DNA of 58,295 nucleotides from Candidatus Latescibacterota bacterium (GTDB lineage Bacteria > Latescibacterota > UBA2968 > UBA8231): positions 1 through 58,295 of the forward strand of contig JACPJE010000155.1 of NCBI GenBank assembly GCA_016187725.1, in the 5' to 3' direction. A model generated the notes under the pieces. The model was given only the letters and a program-made list of their open reading frames with translations, was not told the DNA's origin and made no database searches. Of this stretch, positions 1 through 7,613 are shown in pieces. Position 1 is the first letter of the stretch; each line of letters opens with the position of its first letter. Position numbers and translations under genes: made by a program.

Positions 1-7
1 CATTTTG

Positions 8-84
8 TGGTGCACCCAGAGGGACTCGAACCCCCAACCTTCTGATCCGTAGTCAGATGCTCTATCCAATTGAGCTATGGGTGC
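8..84 (-). tRNA. tRNA-Arg (ACG)
   Basis: Read on the minus strand this is a full cloverleaf. The acceptor stem GCACCCA pairs with TGGGTGC, the D arm is TAGCTCAATTGGATAGAGCA, the anticodon loop CTACGGA carries ACG, and the T arm contains GGTTCGAGTCC (one base more variable than the usual GGTTCGAATCC). The 3' CCA is encoded at 8-10. ACG reads CGU/CGC/CGA arginine codons after deamination by TadA. Confidence 0.95.
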
Positions 85-120
85 AACGGGTCACAAAAAT
101 AGCCGCTGCCGCCCCATCCG

Positions 121-1290
121 TCAAGGGAGCGAAAAGGCTTCGAGGTACTTGTAGCCGCTGCCGGTGTTGAAGAGGGCGATGCGTTCGCCGGCGCCCACCA
201 GCCCGCGCTCCTTGAGCGCCAGCAGGCCGGCCAGGGCGGCCCCGCCCTCGGGGGCGGGCAGGATGCCGGTGCAGCGGGCAAAGTGGCGGCAGGCGTCCAT
301 GATTTCCTCGTCGGAGACGGCCACCGCCGCCCCGCCGCTTTGCCGGATGGCGCGCAGCATGAGGAAGTCGCCCACTGCGCCGGGGACCCGCAGTCCGGCC
401 GCCACGGTGTGGGCCTTTTCCCAGGGCACCGCCCGCTCCTCCCCCTGCTCGAAGGCGCGGACAATCGGGGCGCACCCGGCGGCCTGCACTGAGAACATCC
501 GCGGCCGGCGTGCCCCGATCCAGCCCAGTTGCTCCATCTCCGCAAAGGCCTTCCACATCCCGATCAACCCCGTGCCCCCGCCCGTGGGATAGATCACCGC
601 CTCGGGCAGTTCCCAGCCCAGTTGCTCAGCCAGCTCGTAGCCCATGGTCTTCTTGCCCTCCACCCGGTACGGCTCCTTGAGGGTGGAGACCTCGAACCAG
701 CCTTCGGCCTCCTTGCGCTGGGCCACCACCCGCCCGCAGTCGCTGATCAAGCCCTCGATCAGTTCCACCTGCGCCCCGCAGGCACGGCATTCCACCTGAA
801 AGGCCAGGGGCACGTCGCGGGGCATGAACACAAAGGCCTCCAGGCCGGCGGCCGCCGCGTACGCCGCCAGGGCCCCCCCGGCGTTGCCCGCCGAGGGCAC
901 CGCCAGCCTGCGCGCCCCTCGGGCCCGGGCGGCGCTCACCGCCGTTGCCATGCCGCGCGCCTTGAAAGAGCCGGTGGGGTTGAGGGATTCGTCCTTGATG
1001 TACAGGTGGGAGCAACCGGCCCAGGCCCCCAGCCGCTCCGCCCGGTGCAGCGGGGTGTATCCCTCCCCCAGGGAGACGATTTCCTCAGGGCTGCCCACCG
1101 GCAGCACCTCGTGATAGCGCCACATGTGGGGGGGACGCTGCTGCAGGTCGCTTTTCTTCAGGGAGCCGGCCACCCGCTCCAGGTCGTAGCGGGCTAAAAG
1201 CGGCGCGCCATCCGCCGAGAGGTTGTGGAGCTGGCGCGGGTCGTACTGCTGCCCGGTGCGGCTGCACTCCAGGTGGGTGAGGAAGCTCAT
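121..1290 (-). CDS. thrC: Threonine synthase (PLP-dependent)
   Basis: This 389-aa cytoplasmic enzyme should convert O-phosphohomoserine to threonine and phosphate, the last step of threonine synthesis. It opens with a short segment of the kind that carries a Cys in this family (HLECSRTG). It then has LGEGYTPL, the PLP-lysine motif NPTGSFKARG near residue 106 (SFKDRG in many homologs), a PSAGNAGGALAAYAAAAG phosphate/substrate loop and the glycine-rich PTGGGTG. Length and motif order fit the short threonine synthase class. A sister fold-type II enzyme such as threonine dehydratase is less likely because of the N-terminal segment. The ATG start overlaps the nadD stop (ATGA), so the two are translationally coupled. 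Confidence 0.85.
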   Translation of the reverse strand: MSFLTHLECSRTGQQYDPRQLHNLSADGAPLLARYDLERVAGSLKKSDLQQRPPHMWRYHEVLPVGSPEEIVSLGEGYTPLHRAERLGAWAGCSHLYIKDESLNPTGSFKARGMATAVSAARARGARRLAVPSAGNAGGALAAYAAAAGLEAFVFMPRDVPLAFQVECRACGAQVELIEGLISDCGRVVAQRKEAEGWFEVSTLKEPYRVEGKKTMGYELAEQLGWELPEAVIYPTGGGTGLIGMWKAFAEMEQLGWIGARRPRMFSVQAAGCAPIVRAFEQGEERAVPWEKAHTVAAGLRVPGAVGDFLMLRAIRQSGGAAVAVSDEEIMDACRHFARCTGILPAPEGGAALAGLLALKERGLVGAGERIALFNTGSGYKYLEAFSLP

Positions 1291-1868
1291 CGCGCCTGGT
1301 ACAGCCCCCGCCGACGGATGTACTCCTCGACCTTTTCGGGAACCAGGTAGCGGATGGGCAGCCCCTGGCTCAGGCGCTGGCGGATCTGGGTGGAGGAGAA
1401 CTGCACCACCGGGGTGTCGATGAGGACCAGGTGTTTTTCCAGTTCGGGATCCGCCTCCTCGCGGGGGCTCAACCGGGTGCCGGCTACCACCGTGCACAGT
1501 TCGAGGATGCCCTTGGGATTGTGCCAGGTGGAGAGCGGCGCCACGTTGTCGGCGCCGATGATCAGGTAGAGCTGGACTTCGGGGTGGACCTGGCGCAGAT
1601 GCCTGAGAGTGTCGATGGTGTAGGATTTGCCGGGCCGTTCCAGCTCGAGGCGGGAGGCGGCGAAGGAGGGAAAACCTTCGATGGCCAGCTCGACCATGGC
1701 CCAGCGGTCCTCGGCCGGGGCGGCGCACTGTCCCTTGTGCGGCGGATCGGCGGCCGGGACGAAGAGCACCCGGTCCAGCCCGAGCCTTTCGCCGGCGAAC
1801 TGGGCCAGCAGCACATGGCCGGTGTGGACGGGGTCAAAGGTGCCGCCGAGGACCCCCAGACGCTGCAT
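1287..1868 (-). CDS. nadD: Nicotinate-nucleotide adenylyltransferase
   Basis: This 193-aa protein transfers AMP from ATP to nicotinic acid mononucleotide to form deamido-NAD in NAD synthesis. The nucleotidyltransferase signature GGTFDPVHTGH lies at residues 8-18, and the C-terminal ISSTxIR-type motif appears as FSSTQIRQRLSQG. FVPAADPPHK and the YLIIGADN segment are also typical of NadD. Length is normal for the family. The gene follows bamD by about 6 bp and overlaps the threonine synthase start by 4 bp, so it lies in the same run of minus-strand genes. Confidence 0.95.
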   Translation of the reverse strand: MQRLGVLGGTFDPVHTGHVLLAQFAGERLGLDRVLFVPAADPPHKGQCAAPAEDRWAMVELAIEGFPSFAASRLELERPGKSYTIDTLRHLRQVHPEVQLYLIIGADNVAPLSTWHNPKGILELCTVVAGTRLSPREEADPELEKHLVLIDTPVVQFSSTQIRQRLSQGLPIRYLVPEKVEEYIRRRGLYQAR

Positions 1869-1874
1869 GCACCC

Positions 1875-2633
1875 TCACTCCCCTGCCGGCTTCCCGATCT
1901 GGTCCAGGCGCTGCTGCACCCGGAGCTTCAGCTTTTCGTCCTGACTCTCGCGCAGCACTTCCTCCCAGCGGGCACGGGCCTCCGGCAGATTCTTCTTCCT
2001 GACGGCCAGCTCTCCCAACTCGGCCAGCGCCTCGCAGTACCAGGGGGTGTCCGGGAAATCCTGCACCACCTTCTGGTAGAGGGCAGCGGCGGCATCCAGG
2101 TGGTCCTGCCGCTGGTAGAGCTGGCCGCTGAGAAAGAGCTTGTGCGCCAGCAGACTGCGGCAGTCGTCGATGCGCTGGCGGGCCTGATCGACCAGCGGGC
2201 TCTGCGGATTGTCGTCGATGAAGAGCCGGAAGTGAACCAGGGCGTCGTTGGTCTCCTTCTGGTCCAGCTCGGGGCGGCGGCGCTGCCGGTAATAGGATTC
2301 GGCGATCTGGAATTGGGCCTGGTCCAGCCACTGGCTGGAGGGGTAGGAGTCCACCAGGCGCTGGTACTCGAAGACGGCGTTGACGTAGTCGGCGTTGCGG
2401 AAATAGGCCTCGGCCAGCAGGTACTGGGCATCGGCCACCAGCGGCGACCCCGGATAGCTGCCGACCAGTTGCTGGAACTTCTCCACGGCCTCCAGGTAGC
2501 GCTTTTTGTCCAGGGCCTTCTTGCCCTCTGTAAAATAGACCTCATCTGCCTTGAGCGTGGTGGCCTGCTTGCTGCTGCAACCCACCATCACTACGGCGGC
2601 GATCAGCGCCGCCTGCCATCGCACTCCCCGCAC
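1875..2633 (-). CDS. bamD: Outer membrane assembly lipoprotein BamD
   Basis: This 252-aa lipoprotein belongs to the BAM complex that inserts beta-barrel proteins into the outer membrane. A signal peptide ends in the lipobox VVMVGC, giving Cys19 as the likely acylated residue. It is followed by TPR units (EGKKALDKKRYLEAVEKF, ADAQYLLAEAYFRNADYVNAV) and the BamD-typical DQKETNDALVHFRLFIDDNP region. The start is GTG, preceded by AAAGGAAG. It lies 10 bp after the unknown gene at 2644 and 6 bp before nadD. Other YfiO/ComL-type TPR lipoproteins are the only real alternative. Confidence 0.85.
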   Translation of the reverse strand: MRGVRWQAALIAAVVMVGCSSKQATTLKADEVYFTEGKKALDKKRYLEAVEKFQQLVGSYPGSPLVADAQYLLAEAYFRNADYVNAVFEYQRLVDSYPSSQWLDQAQFQIAESYYRQRRRPELDQKETNDALVHFRLFIDDNPQSPLVDQARQRIDDCRSLLAHKLFLSGQLYQRQDHLDAAAALYQKVVQDFPDTPWYCEALAELGELAVRKKNLPEARARWEEVLRESQDEKLKLRVQQRLDQIGKPAGE

Positions 2634-2643
2634 CAGCTTCCTT

Positions 2644-3264
2644 TCAACGGTTGGAGAAGAACAGGTGAATCAGCCCCCCTAGCACGGCGGAGACGATCAC
2701 GGGTTCGACGAACTTGCCCCAGCTCTGCCGCTGCACCTCGACCTTGGCAAAATCGTAGGCAGTATCTTGTAGTAAGGGCAGCCGATCCTTGGGCACCTGA
2801 TCGGCCTGGTGCCCGGAGACCTCTCCCTGCCAGTCCAGCGGTGCCCCCTTGGCGCTGCCGCTCAGTTGCAGGACCAGGGAGACCCGGCTTTCCCGGTGAA
2901 ACTGGCTGCTCCACAGGCTGGCCCGCCCGGCGACTCCCAGGTCGAGGATGCGATAGCTCAGCCGGGGCGTCCCGGCGGGGGCGGCGACCGAGTCCAGGGT
3001 GACGGCGAAGCCGCGGGCCAGCAGGCCTTCGGCCAGCAAGTGATCGACCAGCCAGGTGGCCGCGTGTTTGCCCTGGGGCACCACCAGCAGCAACTGGTCG
3101 CGCTCCACGGCCTGGGTTTCCAACTGGCCCAGGGCCTGGTCCACAGCCTGCTCCACCGTGCCGACCACCAGGTCCATGTTGGTGAGCACTGGGACGGCCG
3201 GAACCGGCGCCGCCAGGCCCAATAACAAGAAAGGCAGCCAAGGACAGATTCTTCTGAGGTTCAC
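2644..3264 (-). CDS. Exported protein of unknown function with C-terminal membrane anchor
   Basis: I do not recognise this 206-aa protein. It has an N-terminal signal peptide (PWLPFLLLGLAAPVPAVPV) and a C-terminal hydrophobic segment (VEPVIVSAVLGGLIHLFF) followed by SNR, so most of it should sit in the periplasm tethered to a membrane. The middle region alternates short beta-like stretches (VTLDSVAAPAGTPRLSYRIL; SRVSLVLQLSG). The GTG start has AAGGA six bases or so upstream. It lies between a CpoB-like protein and BamD, which suggests an envelope role, but no function can be assigned. Confidence 0.6.
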   Translation of the reverse strand: MNLRRICPWLPFLLLGLAAPVPAVPVLTNMDLVVGTVEQAVDQALGQLETQAVERDQLLLVVPQGKHAATWLVDHLLAEGLLARGFAVTLDSVAAPAGTPRLSYRILDLGVAGRASLWSSQFHRESRVSLVLQLSGSAKGAPLDWQGEVSGHQADQVPKDRLPLLQDTAYDFAKVEVQRQSWGKFVEPVIVSAVLGGLIHLFFSNR

Positions 3265-3315
3265 GTGTTTTCCTTCGGCAGCGGCGGGCAGGATGGGCGC
3301 GGCACAGAACTGGGG

Positions 3316-3999
3316 TCAATGCTCCAGATCTTGCAGTCCCCTGCGGGCTGTGGGCGCGTACTGGCTGTCCGGGTACTCATCCAGCAGCTTCTGGTAGGCG
3401 GCCCGGGCCTTGTCGGGCTCCTCGAGGGCCAGATGGCAGCGGGCGATCTTGAGCTGGGCGTCGGCGGCCTTTTCGGTCTTGGCGTACACAAAAATCTTGG
3501 CAAAGGCGGTCAGGGCCTGGCGGTACTTGCCCAGCCCGTAGTAACACTCGCCGATCCAGTACTGGGCGTTGTCGGCCAGATCATCCTCAGGGGCGGCCTC
3601 CAACAGCTGGGTGAACTGGGCGATGGCCCGGTCGTAGTGGCGGGTTTCATAGCTTTCGCGGCCCGCCCGGTAGAGGGAGAATACCTCCGGAGGGGCAGGC
3701 GGCTCCGCCCCGGCCGGCTGCGGGGCGGCCAGCTGCCGGCGCAGCAGGTCGAGCTGGCTCTGCATCAGATGCAGGTCCTCGCGCAGTTGGGCGCCGCCTT
3801 CCTCGGCCTGGCGCAATCGCTCGGCCATGGCCTTTTCCCGGTCGTAGGAGGCCTCCACCGCCTGTTTGAGGGCTTCGAGGTCATCGCGGACCTCGCCCTG
3901 GGATTGCTCCACCTGGGCGGCCAGCTGCTGGTTGTGACCGGCGCAGGCCGCCAGGCCGGCGACCAGCAGCAGGGAAATCAGTTTGAGCGGCGGTTTCAT
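3316..3999 (-). CDS. CpoB/YbgF-like TPR lipoprotein
   Basis: This 227-aa protein has a signal peptide with lipobox LAAC (Cys19). A long coiled coil follows at roughly residues 25-95 (QLAAQVEQSQGEVRDDLEAL). After a Pro/Ala linker come three TPR repeats from about residue 108 (SYETRHYDRAIAQFTQLLEAAP, WIGECYYGLGKYRQALTAFA, KARAAYQKLLDEYPDSQYA). Coiled coil plus three C-terminal TPRs is the layout of CpoB/YbgF, which links the Tol-Pal system to cell-wall synthesis. The acylated N-terminus differs from enterobacterial CpoB, which is soluble in the periplasm. No tol or pal genes are in the window. Confidence 0.75.
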   Translation of the reverse strand: MKPPLKLISLLLVAGLAACAGHNQQLAAQVEQSQGEVRDDLEALKQAVEASYDREKAMAERLRQAEEGGAQLREDLHLMQSQLDLLRRQLAAPQPAGAEPPAPPEVFSLYRAGRESYETRHYDRAIAQFTQLLEAAPEDDLADNAQYWIGECYYGLGKYRQALTAFAKIFVYAKTEKAADAQLKIARCHLALEEPDKARAAYQKLLDEYPDSQYAPTARRGLQDLEH

Positions 4000-4076
4000 C
4001 GGCAGCGATTAGGACGAAAAACATCCGGAAAAGTTTCAAAAAATATACGCACTTCCTGTCCCCCCGGCCAGCAGCC

Positions 4077-6860
4077 CTACTTGCTCTGCGCCCGGTAGAC
4101 CAGATCCTTGGGTGGGTTGAGGGCGAACTCCTCGCAGCGGTCGGCGTAGAGCAGGGAGGGACCATCGTGGGGATCGAGCTGCAGGGCCTGCTCGAAGAGC
4201 TTGCGGGCCTCGGCAAAGTCGAACTGGTCGTAGCGCTCCATCGCCCGGGCGTAGCAATCGAGCACCTCGTATTGCTGAGGGCTCAGCTTGCCCTTGCGAT
4301 CCAGCACCTCATAGGCAGTGACCGGTTCCTCCTTGCCCATCACCTGGATCAGGTCCAGGCGGCGGGTCTCGACCAGGTCCTTGACCTGGTCATAGACCTG
4401 GTCGTTGACCATGATGTTGGTGCCGTAGATCTTCTGGCCGCTCTCGAAGCGGGCCGCCAGATTGACCACGTCCCCCATCATGGTGTAGTCGGTGCGCCGC
4501 CGTGACCCCATGTTGCCCACCACCATCGGCCCGCAGGTGAGCCCCATGCGCACCTTGGTGAAGAGACGGCCCTGTCGCTCCCAGCGCTGGCGCAGTTCGT
4601 GCAGGCGCGGGGGCAGGGTCTGGTCCTCCTTCCAGCGCTGGCGCAGGGCCACCAGTCCGTGCTGCTGGTCGATGCAGGCCATGCAGCCGCGCACCGTGTG
4701 GTCCTCGTAACGGATGGGGGCCCCGAAGAAGGCGACGATGGCGTCTCCCTCGAACTTGTCGATGGTGCCCCCGTAGTTTTCGATGATGTCGCACATCTCG
4801 CTGAGGTATTCGTTGATGAAGCGCACCAACTCGCTGGCGGTGAGGCACTCGGAGATGGTGGAGAAGCTGGCGATGTCGGAGAAGAAAGCGGTCATCACCC
4901 GCTCCTCGCCGCCCAGCTGGTCGATCATGCCCGGGTTCTTCATGATCTCGTCGACCACCGCCGGCGACAGGTAATGGCCAAAAGCGCTCTGCACGAACTC
5001 CTTCTCCTTCTCCTTGAGGAGATAGCCGTAGATGGTCATGGCCAGGTAGCCGATGATCAGCGCCGACACCGGCCCCAGCACCTCCAGCCAGAAGTTGGCG
5101 TGGGTGAAGGCCACCAGGGCCACCAGGACATAGGCGCCCAGCAATCCGGCCACCAGCAGGGCCCCGTGCAGCACCCTGAAACGGGGGATCACCAGGGAGA
5201 GCAGCACCCCGATACCCAGGATCAACAGGGCGTTGAGCCAGACCGGAATGCGGTGGATGAAACTGTGCGAGAGGATGGTGTTGAGCACGTTGGGATAGAT
5301 GCCCACCATCGGGTAGCTGCCCTGAAAGGGGGTGACGCTCAAGTCGGTGGTGCCGGCGGCGGTGAGGCCGTAGAAGAGGATCTTGCCCTTCAGGTCGGAG
5401 GGCAGCAGCGGCTGTCCCTGGTAGATCACATAAGGATAGAAAAAGAGGGGCCGCGCCGTCGCGGGCAGCCGGCCCTCCACCAGCAGGCCAAGTGCGAACT
5501 GGGCGCTCTGCCGCAGCCCCTCGGCGTCCCACTGGGGCAGGGCGGCCTGCAACTCAGGCAGCGAGGCCTGGGGATGGGCCTCCAGGAAGGCGGCCACCTG
5601 ATCAGTACGCTGGATGCCGGAGAAGAGTTCCGTCTGGGCCGGGGAGGGCCTCTCCACCCCCTTGGCCTTCCAGAACTCGGCGGCGCTCAGCTGGGGCTTC
5701 TGGCGCAGGGCCTGCTCGATACTTCCGGCCTGCAGGTAGGTGATCACCGCGGCGCGCGCGGCGCCCTGGTCGCCCACCCCGGCCGCGGCCAGGGCGGCGG
5801 GGATCTCCCCGGGGCTGGCCCGCAGAGCCGGGTTGGCGGCCACCAGTTCCTTGAGTTTGTCGAAGACCTGCTGCCGCTCCTCGCGCCGGGCGGACTGGCG
5901 CAACCCGTAGTGCGAGTAGTGGGTGAAGGTCTCGTCCCATTTGCCCGCCCAGTTGACGTACATGTTGCCGCGCCGGTCGATGGGCACCTCGACGGCCTCG
6001 ATCCGCCCGTCGGCGAAGTGGGCATTCGGCAAACGGACATAGTGGCCGGGCCGCACCTCCACGGTCTCGATGGGCACCTGCAGGTAGTCGCAGATCATCA
6101 GCAGGGCGATGGAGGGGAAGACGACACCTTCGTACTGATACACCAGCGGATAGCGGCGCCGGGCCCCGTCCGGGTCGGCCACGGTCTGGGCGTAGGCGAA
6201 ACCCCGGGACACCTCGCGCAGCAGCTTGAGCGGCGGTTCGAAATCCACCCCCTGCCACAGCGAACCAGCTTCGCCCACTAAGCGGGGGGAATGCTGGCGG
6301 ATGAAGGCCAAGGCCGCTTCCTGGTCGGGGGAACGGGCCTCGATCTTGCCGGGGGTAGCCTGGGGCTGGTCTGGATCGGGCACCACCACGAACTGGGCCA
6401 GGTACACGTTGCCGGCCTCGGCGATGGCCCGGCTGAAGTTCTGGTCGTAGTCGGCCTGATCTAGCAGATTCATGACCGCGGTCGAATCGACGGCCTTGAG
6501 CGAGCGCAGCTGCTGCTCGGACAGGGAGCGGGCGCTGGGCTCGATGAAGTACACGTCGAAGCCCACCATGCGGGCGCCGTAGCGGTGCAGGATGCGCACC
6601 ACGTCGGTGTACTTGTCGCGCGTCCAGTCCTGGTACCGGCCCTCCACCTCCACGCTGCGGTTGTCGATGTCGATGGTCCCCAGGCGGGGATCCATGGGCG
6701 GGAGGCCGAAGAGCAGGTTGCGCAGGTGGAAGCGCCAGTCGTAGGTCACCAGCTCGGCCCGCTGGTAGGCCTGGGTGAAGGAGAGCAGAAAGGTCAGCGC
6801 CGCCACCAGAAAGCCCAGGACCATCTGGAACCGGCGGGAACTGCGGGTGGTCTCGGCCAT
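4077..6860 (-). CDS. CHASE2-domain adenylate/guanylate cyclase with C-terminal TPR
   Basis: This 927-aa membrane protein has an N-terminal transmembrane helix (about 12-30), a large extracytoplasmic CHASE2 sensor region (about 35-530, including TIDIDNRSVEVEGR and KGKILFYGLTAAGTTDL), and three or so membrane helices at about 540-620. A class III nucleotide cyclase domain follows at about 660-860. The two metal-binding aspartates are in FFSDIASFST and KFEGDAIVAFFGAP, and GDVVNLAARFES is the conserved dimer-interface motif. A short TPR-like tail closes the protein (FAEARKLFEQALQLDPHDG). The product should be cAMP or cGMP; the sequence does not decide which. An insertion of about 50 residues lies between the second metal site and VRMGLTCGPMVVGNMG. 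The gene is preceded by a strong terminator, so it starts its own transcript. Confidence 0.85.
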   Translation of the reverse strand: MAETTRSSRRFQMVLGFLVAALTFLLSFTQAYQRAELVTYDWRFHLRNLLFGLPPMDPRLGTIDIDNRSVEVEGRYQDWTRDKYTDVVRILHRYGARMVGFDVYFIEPSARSLSEQQLRSLKAVDSTAVMNLLDQADYDQNFSRAIAEAGNVYLAQFVVVPDPDQPQATPGKIEARSPDQEAALAFIRQHSPRLVGEAGSLWQGVDFEPPLKLLREVSRGFAYAQTVADPDGARRRYPLVYQYEGVVFPSIALLMICDYLQVPIETVEVRPGHYVRLPNAHFADGRIEAVEVPIDRRGNMYVNWAGKWDETFTHYSHYGLRQSARREERQQVFDKLKELVAANPALRASPGEIPAALAAAGVGDQGAARAAVITYLQAGSIEQALRQKPQLSAAEFWKAKGVERPSPAQTELFSGIQRTDQVAAFLEAHPQASLPELQAALPQWDAEGLRQSAQFALGLLVEGRLPATARPLFFYPYVIYQGQPLLPSDLKGKILFYGLTAAGTTDLSVTPFQGSYPMVGIYPNVLNTILSHSFIHRIPVWLNALLILGIGVLLSLVIPRFRVLHGALLVAGLLGAYVLVALVAFTHANFWLEVLGPVSALIIGYLAMTIYGYLLKEKEKEFVQSAFGHYLSPAVVDEIMKNPGMIDQLGGEERVMTAFFSDIASFSTISECLTASELVRFINEYLSEMCDIIENYGGTIDKFEGDAIVAFFGAPIRYEDHTVRGCMACIDQQHGLVALRQRWKEDQTLPPRLHELRQRWERQGRLFTKVRMGLTCGPMVVGNMGSRRRTDYTMMGDVVNLAARFESGQKIYGTNIMVNDQVYDQVKDLVETRRLDLIQVMGKEEPVTAYEVLDRKGKLSPQQYEVLDCYARAMERYDQFDFAEARKLFEQALQLDPHDGPSLLYADRCEEFALNPPKDLVYRAQSK

Positions 6861-6908
6861 GGCTGTCCTCGTCAGCGGATGGAGGTGCCGGAGCGCTGCC
6901 TAATATAT

Positions 6909-6939
6909 AAAAAAAAAGGCCGGGGTTCGCGCCCCGGCC
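6909..6939 (-). terminator. Rho-independent terminator
   Basis: On the minus strand an 8-bp perfect stem GGCCGGGG/CCCCGGCC with a 6-nt loop is followed by a run of nine T residues. It lies 24 bp downstream of the small TPR gene and upstream of the cyclase, so it closes the transcript coming from 7475 or further upstream. Confidence 0.9.
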
Positions 6940-6962
6940 CTCTGTGCGGTGAAGGGATGGAC

Positions 6963-7475
6963 TTATTTGGCCGCCGCCAGCTCGTTGAGCCGGCTCTGGG
7001 CCTTGGTGGCCCAGGCGGTTTTGGCGTGCTCCTTGGCCACCTGGGCATAGGCCTCCCGGGCCTCCTTGAGCTGGCCGAGCTTTTCGTAGCACTGGGCGAC
7101 GTAGAACCTCTGCTGCGGCACTGACTCGGCCTTGGGATTCTTGGCGATGCTCTGCTGCAGGGTCTCGATGGCCTTCTTCAGCTTGTCCTGGCTGGGATAG
7201 CGTTTGGCCCCCTTGTAGTAGAGCTTGTCGAGGACCTGGTCCTCGGCCTCGGCGCCGCGCACCCCTGCGACCGTGACCGTCTGCTGGAGTTTGAGGTCCT
7301 CCTTCTTGACCATGTCGTCCACCTGGGTCCAGACCGTGTTCAGCCATTCCTCGTCTTCCTTGGTGGCGGCCTTGGCGGTATCGGTCTGGGCGGCCTCCTC
7401 GGCGCCGGCAGTGGACACCTGGCCGGCTAGCAGCAGGGCCAGGGGCAGCGCGTAAATCCAGCGAAACTTGCTCAT
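6963..7475 (-). CDS. Small periplasmic TPR protein
   Basis: This 170-aa protein begins with a signal peptide (WIYALPLALLLAGQVSTAGA, probable cleavage after AGA). Helical TPR-like repeats follow (LKKAIETLQQSIAKNPKAES; RFYVAQCYEKLGQLKEAREA; AWATKAQSRLNELAAAK). The ATG at 7475 is chosen over upstream in-frame codons because a perfect AGGAGG lies about ten bases before it and a signal peptide begins there. The gene follows the barrel-transglutaminase-TPR fusion by 138 bp and is closed by the terminator at 6909-6939. It may be an accessory of that exported-protein cluster, but its function is unknown. Confidence 0.75.
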   Translation of the reverse strand: MSKFRWIYALPLALLLAGQVSTAGAEEAAQTDTAKAATKEDEEWLNTVWTQVDDMVKKEDLKLQQTVTVAGVRGAEAEDQVLDKLYYKGAKRYPSQDKLKKAIETLQQSIAKNPKAESVPQQRFYVAQCYEKLGQLKEAREAYAQVAKEHAKTAWATKAQSRLNELAAAK

Positions 7476-7613
7476 GGTACAACCCTCCTCCTGGGAGTGA
7501 TGGGGAGCGATATTCAGATAATCGTCATTTTTCCGGGGCCAGGATATGACCGGCATCACATCGGGGCATCTTTCTATTGGGACGCCCTTGGCCGGGCGGG
7601 GTTCCGCAAAGGG

